From the NCBI GenBank assembly GCA_002356215.1, contig AP017959.1:1426001-1490000 (forward strand): a DNA stretch of 64,000 nt. Reading direction: 5' to 3'. Each line of letters opens with the position of its first letter. Within the stretch, counting starts at the first letter, position 1. The translations under genes were made by a program, and so were the position numbers. Below, one piece after another: positions 27,699 through 35,880 of this stretch. Source of the DNA: [Synechococcus] sp. NIES-970 (GTDB taxonomy: Bacteria > Cyanobacteriota > Cyanobacteriia > Cyanobacteriales > MRBY01). Under the pieces are notes generated by a model. The model was not told the origin of the DNA. It made no database searches and saw only the letters and a program-made list of their open reading frames with translations.

Positions 27699-28229
27699 AT
27701 GTCTTTGCCGAAACTTGCCGACCTCGATTTTCTCCCCTACATCGATGCTGCGGGGCAAATTTGCCCTGAATTTAGCGGCAAACTCGGTCTTTATGGAATT
27801 TTTGATGCCAGTCAAACCCTCTGCTATGTGGGTTATTCCCGTGATGTGGCCAAAAGTCTCCAGCAACATTTGGTGCGCTGCCCGGAACAATGTCACTGGG
27901 TCAAGATTTTTTTAGGCGATCGCCCCAGTCGTACCCTTCTAGAAACCATGCGCACTGCTTGGCTGGCCGAAAACAGGACAACACCGCCCGGCAATGGCGA
28001 TGAGGCAGCGTGTTGGACCCAGCCCATCGATGTTAAAGCTGATTTAACCGAAGCAGAATGGACAACCCTCCACCAGGGCAATGAAGTAGAAATGGGACAG
28101 TTCCTAAAAAATCAAGCTCGACAACGGGAAACGGCGCTCAAAGCGTACTTAACGGAGCGCGGTCTGAGGGTCGATCTGCGTTTCCAGCCGAAACTGAAGG
28201 AGCAGGGACTTTTAGACCTGAAGTCCTAG
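27699..28229 (+). CDS. GIY-YIG-type nuclease domain protein
   Basis: The 176-aa protein has an N-terminal region resembling a GIY-YIG domain. GLYGIFDASQTLCYVGYSRD (about residues 30-49) supplies the two signature strands (a variant LYG and YVG), and an arginine-containing helix follows. Relatives are found widely in cyanobacteria as short proteins of unknown role. The C-terminal half (about residues 110-176) is charged and helical with no family I recognise. Divergent from the DUF58 gene with a 97-base gap. Nuclease activity is not proven by these motifs. Confidence 0.75.
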   Translation: MSLPKLADLDFLPYIDAAGQICPEFSGKLGLYGIFDASQTLCYVGYSRDVAKSLQQHLVRCPEQCHWVKIFLGDRPSRTLLETMRTAWLAENRTTPPGNGDEAACWTQPIDVKADLTEAEWTTLHQGNEVEMGQFLKNQARQRETALKAYLTERGLRVDLRFQPKLKEQGLLDLKS

Positions 28230-28399
28230 GGAAATTAGGTCACCACATCTCCCACTGGACTTCTCTGAATAGAACCAAGGACACCATGGTTGTGGGGCAT
28301 AATATGGGGACATCTTTCACCCTGGCCAGCCCCTGTAGATTTGGTTGCAAGATTCGTAACCCGAAGCTATTTTTTTCTTTTTTTTCTTAAGCTGTCATT
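28230..28399. promoter_or_regulatory. Leader and promoter region before the DUF3038 gene
   Basis: 170 bases with no coding sequence. A long pyrimidine run (around 28370-28390, TTTTTTTCTTTTTTTTCTTAAG) ends about ten bases before the start codon. No clear purine-rich ribosome binding site precedes the ATG. I cannot place a promoter with confidence. Confidence 0.35.
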
Positions 28400-28990
28400 A
28401 TGCGCCCTAGTCTCCAAGCCGTTCCCCCTCCAGCGTCCCTCGCGGATTTGACCCTGGCCCAGCCCCCCGATGGCCAGCAGCTGGAGAACATCAAGAGCCA
28501 TTTAGATCTTATTTTGTTGGCCCTGGAGTCTTTGGCAGGTCTCAGTTCTGAGGGGATGCTCCAGGCGGCCAGAGAGTTGAATTTAGAGGCGGTCATTGGC
28601 GATCGTGTCACCCTCTGGCGGCTGCGGCAGTCAAATCCTCTGCGCAAAAGTAGCGGGGGCCGTAAAAAGTTAGATGTGGAGGAAGCTCGTTCTCTAGTGC
28701 TCATCATCTGTCACCTAGCCCAACAGCAGCAGGACGATATTCGTCGGGCCTGCGCCCTCCTGGAACAAATGACAGAACAGGGCCAAGAACCGCACCGGGC
28801 TGCTCTCCTGGGGGACTATCTCGATAACTTTAGTAATACTTATCAGGAACGGATGGAAGCAGGGGAGGCGATCGCCCCAACAGCGTTAGTGCGTCTAGCC
28901 CTAAAACTACTGGTTGATCTGCTTTTCTATGGTGCTAAAAATGGCCATCGCCGCCTCTGGTTAGCCCTCATCGATCAAGAAAAAACCTAA
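28400..28990 (+). CDS. DUF3038 family protein
   Basis: A cyanobacterial family of unknown function. The 196-aa product is almost entirely helical and soluble, with no signal peptide or transmembrane helix. Recognisable segments are LDLILLALESLAGLSSEGML, GDRVTLWRLRQSNPLRKS and EEARSLVLIICHLAQQQQ. It is followed 75 bases later by a DUF4335 gene; the two families commonly occur next to each other in cyanobacterial genomes, which suggests a shared role. Family call is from pattern memory. Confidence 0.82.
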   Translation: MRPSLQAVPPPASLADLTLAQPPDGQQLENIKSHLDLILLALESLAGLSSEGMLQAARELNLEAVIGDRVTLWRLRQSNPLRKSSGGRKKLDVEEARSLVLIICHLAQQQQDDIRRACALLEQMTEQGQEPHRAALLGDYLDNFSNTYQERMEAGEAIAPTALVRLALKLLVDLLFYGAKNGHRRLWLALIDQEKT

Positions 28991-29065
28991 CAACCGCCCA
29001 AATAACATCCTTGTTTTCTTAACCCATTCCATTCTCCCGCCGCTGCTAATCTTTAAATCGTGCTT

Positions 29066-30325
29066 ATGTTTTCTCCCACCCTCGTCCGTCGCTATACTCC
29101 CCCCACCTGTAGCTTGGAAGTGGCTGCCAAAACATCGCCCCTTTCCCAATGGACCGGTAAACCCCTGGTGGAATCATTGAGCTTTGAGCTGAGTTTTGAT
29201 GACCCCCGTCTCGGCTCTGACCAACGCATTGTCCTCAAGGGCGATCGCCAGAAACTCGAAGCCCTTGCCAGTGCCGTTACGGATTATGTCCAGGATTTTT
29301 TGCAAGATTTCCGGGGAGATTTTGCCCTCGCTCCCCACACGGCTGCCATATATGGCTATGGTAGTCGCACTGAAATCGCCAGCACCGTAGCAACCCTACC
29401 CCATCCCCAGTTGGTGACCCAGGGACTCCTTGCCCATATGCTTTATTTGGGCTACCTTGCCACCCAAGAATCTGGCCCAGTGCTGCAACTCAATGCCACC
29501 CAACTCCATGATCTAGCCGAGGCCTTGGAAACCTACAGCAGCGATATGGTCGCTCTCCCCAGCCTGGCCGCTAGTCAACAGCGTCGTACTGTGACCCGCT
29601 GGGGGGCGATCGCCGCCTCTCTATTACTGGCAGTCGGTGTTGGGCGTACGGTTTTGCGCCAGCAACAGACCCCCGAAACCAGTAACACCCTCTCCTTAGA
29701 GACCGTCGATGAACGAGGCAACCAAGTTGATTTGATTCCTCCCAATCCCCACGCCTCTTACACCTTTACGCCTTTGCCCTCCAGTGAAGTAGAAGCCCTC
29801 GACGCCCAACCGATCGCCCCCCAGACCGTTGACTTTACCCAACCGCCCCCAGGGTCCCCCAGCCCATCGACATCTGCCCCAGCGCCCCAATCTCCTGTGC
29901 CGCCTTTAGCCAGCAGTCCAGGCGCAGATTCTCAGAATTCAGATTCGGTGAATTTAAGTGGCCGCAGCATGATGGCAGATCAGTTAGCAAAAACCAGTCG
30001 GCCCGAAAGTGCGGCGATCGCCGTTGCCCCCCAGTTTGCGCCGTCCCTAACCCCCCAACAGCAGGTAGAGGAACACTTCCAAGTCCAGTGGCAGAGTCTC
30101 CCTGAACTGCGCGAAGTCTTGGAATATCATCTCCAACTCAACAGCCAAGGATCAATTCAAAGGGTGCTGCCCATCGGCAAAGCGGCAGAACTATACCAAC
30201 CCCAACTGTCTTTTTTGGCGATCGGTCAAAACGTTAGTCCAGCATCGCCACCAGAAAGCCGCGCTTTCCGCTTGGTCTTAAATCCCAATGGTCGGGTGCA
30301 AGTATTTCCAGAAACACCCCGCTGA
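29066..30325 (+). CDS. DUF4335 family protein
   Basis: A cyanobacterial family of unknown function, paired here with DUF3038. The 419-aa product (ATG at 29066; a GTG six bases upstream is also in frame) has an N-terminal conserved domain of about 170 residues. It begins RRYTPPTCSLEV and contains SFELSFDDPR and YVQDFLQDFRGDFAL. A single transmembrane helix follows near residues 180-198 (WGAIAASLLLAVGVGRTVL), then a Pro/Ser/Gln-rich linker, and a C-terminal part with QWQSLPELREVLEYHLQLN. The layout predicts a cytoplasmic N-terminal domain and an exported C-terminal domain. Confidence 0.82.
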   Translation: MFSPTLVRRYTPPTCSLEVAAKTSPLSQWTGKPLVESLSFELSFDDPRLGSDQRIVLKGDRQKLEALASAVTDYVQDFLQDFRGDFALAPHTAAIYGYGSRTEIASTVATLPHPQLVTQGLLAHMLYLGYLATQESGPVLQLNATQLHDLAEALETYSSDMVALPSLAASQQRRTVTRWGAIAASLLLAVGVGRTVLRQQQTPETSNTLSLETVDERGNQVDLIPPNPHASYTFTPLPSSEVEALDAQPIAPQTVDFTQPPPGSPSPSTSAPAPQSPVPPLASSPGADSQNSDSVNLSGRSMMADQLAKTSRPESAAIAVAPQFAPSLTPQQQVEEHFQVQWQSLPELREVLEYHLQLNSQGSIQRVLPIGKAAELYQPQLSFLAIGQNVSPASPPESRAFRLVLNPNGRVQVFPETPR

Positions 30326-30465
30326 AGCATTCGTAAAGAAGGCATTAAGTTCAGAATAAGCCCATAGAAACGGCCAAAAAAGCGCCTCAGGCTCCACTAT
30401 TATCTTGAGTGGACGGGCATTTGCACGTTTTTAGAATTTATCGTCAGGCTCACAAGGAACCGATC

Positions 30466-30834
30466 ATGATGGCGCATTTTGAACTATTTAGACAGGACCA
30501 CGACACCCAAGATTTTGCGGCGGGCGCAACAATTTTTAATGCCGGGGACGCAGGGGAACATCTCTACATTATCCAAACTGGGGCAGTGGAGATTCAGTTT
30601 GCCGGGCAACCTCTGACGGTTTTGGGGGAAGGGGAAGCCCTCGGAGAAATGGGCGTTATTCATCCGGGTTCCCCCCGCAGCGCCACGGCGATCGCCAAAA
30701 CTGATTGTCGCCTAGTGGTCATCGACCAAAAGCGGTTTACTTTTTTGGTGCAACAACATCCCTACTTTGCGATCGAAATCATGAAAACTTTGGCAGAGCG
30801 TTTGACTCGTACCACCCAAAAGCTCGAAGGCTAA
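30466..30834 (+). CDS. Stand-alone cyclic-nucleotide-binding domain protein
   Basis: The 122-aa protein is essentially one cNMP-binding fold: FAAGATIFNAGDAGEHLYII, then the phosphate-binding cassette region GEGEALGEMGVIHPGSPRSATAIA and a C-terminal helix. The cassette keeps the G-E-G and R-S-A-T residues expected for ligand contact. No output domain (DNA binding, kinase, transporter) is attached, so it would act through a partner or as a sink. The start is the ATG at 30466 with AAGGA eight bases upstream. Neighbours give no functional hint. Confidence 0.85.
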   Translation: MMAHFELFRQDHDTQDFAAGATIFNAGDAGEHLYIIQTGAVEIQFAGQPLTVLGEGEALGEMGVIHPGSPRSATAIAKTDCRLVVIDQKRFTFLVQQHPYFAIEIMKTLAERLTRTTQKLEG

Positions 30835-30846
30835 ACCTTGAAGTAA

Positions 30847-30882
30847 ACCCCCCACGACCGCGTCATCGGGTCTGAGGGGGGT
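30847..30882. terminator. GC-rich hairpin between convergent genes
   Basis: CCCCCC (30848-30853) and GGGGGG (30876-30881) pair, flanked by A/T, with an inner GACC/GGTC stem. It lies between the cNMP-binding gene and the convergent glycosyltransferase. There is no T-run on either strand, so it is at best a weak or factor-assisted terminator. Confidence 0.45.
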
Positions 30883-30955
30883 GATCAGGATTGCCCCTAA
30901 CTTTCTTGGTCTGGGGAAAATTCATGACTGGCTATCGGCGAATGCGGGCCTTGTC

Positions 30956-32680
30956 TCAGGGATTTTTACATTGGTAGAGATAGCTGTAATAACCCGCAAC
31001 CCATTCCCGCTCCGGTTGTTGGCAACCCTGGAGGGGAAGGGGCTCAAAAATATTGATTGACCAGACTTCAAAGGCCGGTTCTGGAAACTGCTCTACCATT
31101 GCTTCGAGGTCTTCGGTATAAGCCTCCGGGGTCTCTTGTGCAGGAATAAAGGCAAAGGATACGGGGCGCGTCACAGCCCGCCGCTGTTGTTCCCAGGCGA
31201 TGCCCATAATTTCTCCAATCTGGACGGTGCTCTCGCGGGGTGAAATCATCAAGACTGGCTGCTGACCTGTGGTGGCGAGGCGATCGACAATTTTGTCAGC
31301 GTGGTAGTACTTTTGGTAGCCCCAGTTGTTAATTACCGTCAGGGCACTAAAAAAACCGATCAGTAAACTTAAGGCGATCGCCTTCGTACCGGATGTGACC
31401 TGGGGGAAACGAGCACCAAGCTTTTCTAAGCCCAAAAATTGCCCCGGCGATCGCTGCCAAAAATAGCTGAGTCCCACGGCCCAAAGGAGAATCACCCCCG
31501 GGAAATAAACAAAGCTATAACGGGCGCCCCGAGTGATATCAATGCCCAGACCCCAACTCAGTAACCCAAACAGGATCCAGGCGGCCCCCACAAACCGCGT
31601 CAGAAAGAAGATGTTGTCCTGATAATCAGAGACGAGCGCCTGCTGGCGAAGGCCCTGTCGCCACAGCCGGAACATCTGCAACCCAACGACGAGCATTACC
31701 AGCCCGAAGGCAATGACAGTCGGCACAAAATCCACCTCAATGGGAAGCAGAATCACCATGGTCACCACGGTGGCAAAGAGCTGGAAAATTGGATTCAGCC
31801 AAGCGAGCCAATTGCTGCGGTCTAGGCGAATCCAATCCGTCATGGTGGTTCCGTAACTCTCTGGCAGCACTTGAAACTTCCAGATCAGTCCCCAAAGTCC
31901 CACCACAAGCACAATGATGCCCAGACGCCACCATTGTTTCGGGGTCGGAAAGAGTTGCCGCTTAACCATCCACCAGCCCAAGGCGATCGCCGCCGCCATG
32001 AGAGTCAAGACAAAAAAGTAATGGATCAACAGCCCCACAATGCTGATCGTGATCCCCAAGATAACCTGACCAAAAGAAAGCGCCTGTCGATTTTTGACCT
32101 GTGCCAAAACCAGCCCACTGAAACCGAGGGATGCAATCACAAACAGCCCAATCAAAGTGTAGTGGCGGGCTTCCTGGGCCAAGAAAATCTCAAAGGGAGA
32201 AACAGCCATTAACACGGCTGCTAGCTGGGCAATTTTTTCAGACTGAAACAGCCATTTTGCAAGACAATATAGGCTCCAAATGCCCAGAATGCTGCAGATA
32301 ACCGACAGCAAACGCACTCCATCAATGGAAATGTAACCCGCACCTTCTAAGGGGAACAATCGCTGCCAGAGATTGACCACCACAGAATATAGGGGCGGGT
32401 GGTTATCGTAGCGGATCAGAAAATGGGCCGCTGCCATAGGGCCTTGGTCTGGATAGCCTTGGAGCGGTGCTAATAATTCTGGTCCTGTAAGAATTTCACC
32501 GTAGGGAATCTGGTTATAGTCTTCGGCTCGACTGTAGAGCACCGTGGCAAATTCGTCAGTCCAGGGGGGTTTGAGCCCTAGGGTGACTAAACGAAGCAGA
32601 CCGCCCAACAGCAGCCAAAATAGGAGCAATAGACCCGGTGGGACTTTGCGAGGAAAAAGTGCATCTGACGTGGAAAGCAA
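30956..32680 (-). CDS. Membrane glycosyltransferase, GT39/ArnT-like
   Basis: The 574-aa product has about 12 transmembrane helices and a C-terminal extracytoplasmic region. An early loop after the first helix contains PPWTDEFATVLYS and, further on, DNHPPLYSVVVNLW. This is the usual layout of dolichyl/undecaprenyl-phosphate-sugar-dependent glycosyltransferases of the GT-C fold, whose acidic residue in the first loop is catalytic. The acceptor is unknown; such proteins decorate lipids or exported proteins. The start is a TTG at 32680 with AGGTGAG eight bases upstream. No neighbouring sugar genes are present. Confidence 0.82.
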   Translation of the reverse strand: MLSTSDALFPRKVPPGLLLLFWLLLGGLLRLVTLGLKPPWTDEFATVLYSRAEDYNQIPYGEILTGPELLAPLQGYPDQGPMAAAHFLIRYDNHPPLYSVVVNLWQRLFPLEGAGYISIDGVRLLSVICSILGIWSLYCLAKWLFQSEKIAQLAAVLMAVSPFEIFLAQEARHYTLIGLFVIASLGFSGLVLAQVKNRQALSFGQVILGITISIVGLLIHYFFVLTLMAAAIALGWWMVKRQLFPTPKQWWRLGIIVLVVGLWGLIWKFQVLPESYGTTMTDWIRLDRSNWLAWLNPIFQLFATVVTMVILLPIEVDFVPTVIAFGLVMLVVGLQMFRLWRQGLRQQALVSDYQDNIFFLTRFVGAAWILFGLLSWGLGIDITRGARYSFVYFPGVILLWAVGLSYFWQRSPGQFLGLEKLGARFPQVTSGTKAIALSLLIGFFSALTVINNWGYQKYYHADKIVDRLATTGQQPVLMISPRESTVQIGEIMGIAWEQQRRAVTRPVSFAFIPAQETPEAYTEDLEAMVEQFPEPAFEVWSINIFEPLPLQGCQQPEREWVAGYYSYLYQCKNP

Positions 32681-32898
32681 GGGTATCTCTCACCTTTTGA
32701 TGAATAAAAAATTTTCATTAGTCCCCTAGTCTAGCCTTGGAATTGACGGGATGATTTTGGCTGGAGACCAAAATTCTAAAACAGCCCAGACCCGCTTTTT
32801 AGCCATGGCAGTGACGTTACAAAACTTGTTAGGATGAATTCCAAATCAAATGTAAACAAATTTTTACTTTTTCCTGCCATGGAGGTCGCGAGTGAGTC

Positions 32899-33441
32899 AT
32901 GAAATCCCAATCCCCCGAAGCCCTGTTGTTAGTGGACGGTTATAACGTGATCGGTGCTTGGCAAGCGCTCAAGGAAACCCGCGATCGCCACGGCCTAGAG
33001 ATGGCTCGGGATGAATTGATTGAGATTTTGGTGAACTATGCTTCCCACAACTGTTATAAGGCGAAAGTCGTCTTTGATGCCCACTACCAGCAGACCCCCA
33101 GTCAAGAAGAAGAACACACCCAATTTGTTTCGGCCTACTACACAGCCTTTTCGGAAACCGCCGATACCTATATTGAGAAAGCCTGCGCCATGTTTAGACG
33201 CAGCTACGAAACGCCTCGGCGAGTGATTGTGGTGACATCCGATCAGGCCCAACGTCATACGGTGGTGGGCTATGGGGCAGAGTGGATGTCTTCCCTTAAG
33301 TTGCAGGCGGATGTGGCGGCCGCCAATCGGCGGTCCCGGGATCATCGCAAGAGTCATCGTACCCAACGGCGGGGACAGCTCTTTAATAGCCTCGACCCCA
33401 AAACGCAGCAGGTGTTGCGACAACTGCGTCATGGCCTCTAG
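32899..33441 (+). CDS. YacP-like NYN domain protein
   Basis: The NYN/PIN-like fold of YacP (DUF901) is a predicted or proven ribonuclease; the Bacillus relative Rae1 cleaves mRNA on the ribosome. The 180-aa product starts with the conserved strand LLLVDGYNVIGAW, has the acidic residues in KVVFDAHYQQ and RVIVVTSDQAQRHTVVGYGAEWMS, and ends in a basic Arg-rich tail (RRSRDHRKSHRTQRRGQ) typical of the family. Preceded by 218 bases without a gene. Its stop overlaps that of the convergent kinase-like gene in CTAG (33438-33441). Confidence 0.9.
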   Translation: MKSQSPEALLLVDGYNVIGAWQALKETRDRHGLEMARDELIEILVNYASHNCYKAKVVFDAHYQQTPSQEEEHTQFVSAYYTAFSETADTYIEKACAMFRRSYETPRRVIVVTSDQAQRHTVVGYGAEWMSSLKLQADVAAANRRSRDHRKSHRTQRRGQLFNSLDPKTQQVLRQLRHGL

Positions 33442-34109
33442 GAACGAAAAGAGAGGCGATCGCCAAACTTGCGCAGCAGCCGATACACTGTCCGCACTTG
33501 GTCTAAGAGCGCATAGGGAATTTTAAGCCGGAGGCCCGCGATCAACGGCCGATAAATCCAGTAATAGGCTCGTTTGAGATCTTTCCAGGCCCGGCAGGGT
33601 TCTGGTTTCAAAAAATCAGAAATATCGACCACGAGGCCCCGGCCATCAGCCCCTAACATCACATTTTTACCATGGACATCGTGGGGATTTAGCCCCCGAG
33701 CCTGCACATAAACCAGCGCTGCGTCAATCTCTTGAATGACATGCTTGGGAATAGGAATGCCTTGGTGGGCACAATCGTATAGGGTTGTGCCATGCAGACG
33801 TTTTAGGACTAAAAGGCCAGCTTGGGCGTAATAGCACTCTGAAAAGGCTGGGTGAGAGCCAAGGCGACGATACACTTCTACTTCTTCGTTAAAACCATCG
33901 CGGCCCGGGGCGTAAACTTTCACCACCCAGGCCGAAAAATCAGGATGGGCAAACACCGCGGCATAGTTGCCTGTACCGAGACAAGTCCAAGGGGGAGGGC
34001 AGTGGCGCACCATCACAGGGTGATGGGGGTGCTCACTGACAAGATCGAGGTGGGGCCGGAGCTCCCGTTCAAGGCGATCGCAAAATGTTTGAAATAGAGC
34101 TTGATCCAT
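33438..34109 (-). CDS. Compact protein-kinase-like protein
   Basis: The 223-aa product retains the core of the protein kinase fold. It has a glycine-rich loop GTGNYAAVF, a strand lysine in AWVVKVYAPG, a helix-C glutamate in NEEVEVYRRLG, and a catalytic loop NPHDVHGKNVML with the D-x4-N spacing of HRD...N. A metal-binding aspartate follows in VVDISDFLKP. The C-terminal lobe is short. It is smaller than Hanks-type kinases and closer in outline to small RIO/lipopolysaccharide-kinase-type proteins. The start ATG at 34109 lies 17 bases after the GNAT gene; the longer open frame to 34166 would overlap that gene. Confidence 0.78.
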   Translation of the reverse strand: MDQALFQTFCDRLERELRPHLDLVSEHPHHPVMVRHCPPPWTCLGTGNYAAVFAHPDFSAWVVKVYAPGRDGFNEEVEVYRRLGSHPAFSECYYAQAGLLVLKRLHGTTLYDCAHQGIPIPKHVIQEIDAALVYVQARGLNPHDVHGKNVMLGADGRGLVVDISDFLKPEPCRAWKDLKRAYYWIYRPLIAGLRLKIPYALLDQVRTVYRLLRKFGDRLSFRS

Positions 34110-34126
34110 AGAACGAGACACATCCC

Positions 34127-34579
34127 TTAGGGCAACATTTTTCGCATAAGGACCGCGTGGGGGCAATAGGCTAAATTTTGGTAGAAAGCTTGGGCCATTT
34201 GGTTGGTGTGAAAGACTTGGAGAGAAATTTGGCGATCGCCTCGGGTTTTCGCATAATCCTCCGCTGTGGCCATTAACGCTGACCCAATACCCTGACGACG
34301 GTAGTCGGGTAAGACGTAGAGTAAAAAAATATGACTGTGGCGATCGCCGCTAATTTGGTCAATGCTGGAGCCCAACCAGAGGCAACCGAGCGATAGTCCC
34401 GTTGTTGACTGCGCCCACCAGAGGGGCGTCTCTGCCGTGAAGTAATGGCCTAGGGTGTCCTGGAGGTGAGCAAAACCCGTTTCTGGATAAAATTCCTGAT
34501 AGCTACGGTGGAGAAATTTCAGCAACAGGGGGCGATCAGCGGTTTTACCCTGTCGAATCGAAAAGCCCGTCGGCAACAT
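34127..34579 (-). CDS. GNAT family N-acetyltransferase
   Basis: A 150-aa acetyltransferase of the GCN5 fold. The acetyl-CoA-binding motif A is clear (FLLYVLPDYRRQGIGSALMATAE, about residues 84-106), followed by LQVFHTNQMAQAFYQNL, the usual motif B. The substrate is unknown. The ATG at 34579 lies five bases after the stop of a 44-codon upstream ORF, and 17 bases separate its stop from the kinase-like gene, so the three probably form one minus-strand transcript. Confidence 0.86.
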   Translation of the reverse strand: MLPTGFSIRQGKTADRPLLLKFLHRSYQEFYPETGFAHLQDTLGHYFTAETPLWWAQSTTGLSLGCLWLGSSIDQISGDRHSHIFLLYVLPDYRRQGIGSALMATAEDYAKTRGDRQISLQVFHTNQMAQAFYQNLAYCPHAVLMRKMLP

Positions 34580-34584
34580 CGACC

Positions 34585-34719
34585 TTAGCCCAAAAAGCCG
34601 ATGGGGGCTGGGGCCATCATGTCCATCGGCAAGAAAATCCGCGCACTAACAATGCCCAAGGCAAGGAGAAAAACCAGCAAAATCATGATCGGCAGAATCT
34701 GTTGACGAAATAAATCCAT
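34585..34719 (-). CDS. 44-residue single-pass membrane protein
   Basis: Found by reading the minus strand between the GNAT gene and the YgfZ-like gene. It begins MDLFRQQILPIMILLVFLL, continues with a hydrophobic helix (about residues 8-30) and ends MAPAPIGFLG. The ORF has a proper ATG, stops five bases before the GNAT ATG and its codon use looks native. There is no strong Shine-Dalgarno sequence (CCTCCC precedes the ATG). I believe similar short proteins with a SARIFLP-type segment after the helix occur in other cyanobacteria, but cannot check here. Function unknown; membrane insertion is the only prediction. Confidence 0.65.
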   Translation of the reverse strand: MDLFRQQILPIMILLVFLLALGIVSARIFLPMDMMAPAPIGFLG

Positions 34720-34823
34720 GGGAGGCGATCGCAAGACAGCTAAAAAAAGATCTCTGCCAGTGTAACCTCTCTCCTTGGCATAATGGAATCTGTGCCTATT
34801 TTGAGTAGCCCAGAAACATCGTC

Positions 34824-35873
34824 ATGACTCCCCTTTTTCAATACCAGCAACAACAGGGTGCAACTCCCACAGCCAACGGCGAGGCGATCGCCCTGTTCGG
34901 GAACGAAGCTGAGATTAAAGCAGCCTTGACCCATGGGTGTGTTGTCCACGACCAGAGCCACTGGGGTCTGCTCAAATTTACCGGGGGCGATCGCCAACGC
35001 TATCTCCACAACCAGAGCACCAACCAAATCCAGCAACTACAACCAGGCCAGAGCTGCGACACAGTACTCGTCAACTCCACCGCCCGCACCCTCGACCTCG
35101 CCACCGTCCATGTCCTGGAAGAGGCCCTCTGGATTCAAGTTTCCCCCCAGAAAAAAGCCTTCTTATTGGAGTGGTTTGATCGCTTCCTGTTTCCCCTGGA
35201 CAAAGTCGAGATCAGCGATCTATCTGGCCAGTTCAATGTCCTATCTCTGATCGGCCCGGCAGCGGAGACGATCCTGGAAAAACTCACGGGCAAAACCCTG
35301 GCAAGCTTCCCTGCGGGCGGCCACCAAAGGATTGAGATTCACGGTCAAACTATTCTTTGTGCCACCGGAAATAGCTTGAAATTACCGGGCTATACCCTCT
35401 ATGTACCGACTGAGGCCGGTGTTGAAATCTGGCAAGCCCTAACCAGTTTAGGCGTGCTCCCATGCGGAGAGGAGGCCTGGGAGCAATTACGCATTCACCA
35501 GGGCCGTCCCGTTCCCGATCATGAGTTAACCGAAGACTACAACCCCCTCGAAGCCGGTCTCTGGGACTGTATTTCCTTTGATAAGGGCTGCTACATCGGC
35601 CAGGAAACCATTGCCCGCCTGAATACCTATAAGGGCGTCAAGCAGCGGCTGTTTGGCATCCAACTTTCTGCCCCCGTCGCAGTGCCCTGCAAAATTTTTG
35701 TCGGCGAAGAACGAGCGGGCGTTCTGACCAGCATTGATCCGGAGACGGCTTTTGCCCTTGGCTATATCCGTACCAAAAGCGGCGGTGAAGGCTTAAAAAT
35801 CACCGCCGGAGATGATGTCCAAGGAACGGTTGTGGCACTGCCCTATGTGACCCATGGCTACCCCGAGCCCTAG
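34824..35873 (+). CDS. ygfZ: YgfZ/GcvT-like folate-binding protein
   Basis: YgfZ/IBA57-type proteins use tetrahydrofolate to support assembly or repair of some iron-sulfur proteins. The 349-aa product has the GcvT-like fold (LLKFTGGDRQRYLHNQSTNQI near residues 50-70) and the diagnostic motif in SFDKGCYIGQETIARL (about residue 257), with the conserved cysteine. It is not a glycine cleavage T protein by this motif. Divergent from the small membrane protein gene; its end is seven bases from the convergent LCCL lipoprotein. Confidence 0.88.
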   Translation: MTPLFQYQQQQGATPTANGEAIALFGNEAEIKAALTHGCVVHDQSHWGLLKFTGGDRQRYLHNQSTNQIQQLQPGQSCDTVLVNSTARTLDLATVHVLEEALWIQVSPQKKAFLLEWFDRFLFPLDKVEISDLSGQFNVLSLIGPAAETILEKLTGKTLASFPAGGHQRIEIHGQTILCATGNSLKLPGYTLYVPTEAGVEIWQALTSLGVLPCGEEAWEQLRIHQGRPVPDHELTEDYNPLEAGLWDCISFDKGCYIGQETIARLNTYKGVKQRLFGIQLSAPVAVPCKIFVGEERAGVLTSIDPETAFALGYIRTKSGGEGLKITAGDDVQGTVVALPYVTHGYPEP

Positions 35874-35880
35874 GGAGATG

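Noticed and set aside
32751-32837. 28-codon ORF upstream of the YacP-like gene
   Set aside because: No ribosome binding site or conserved pattern; lies in the promoter region.
34824-35873. Glycine cleavage system T protein
   Set aside because: The K-G-C-Y-I-G-Q-E motif and length identify the YgfZ/IBA57 branch instead.
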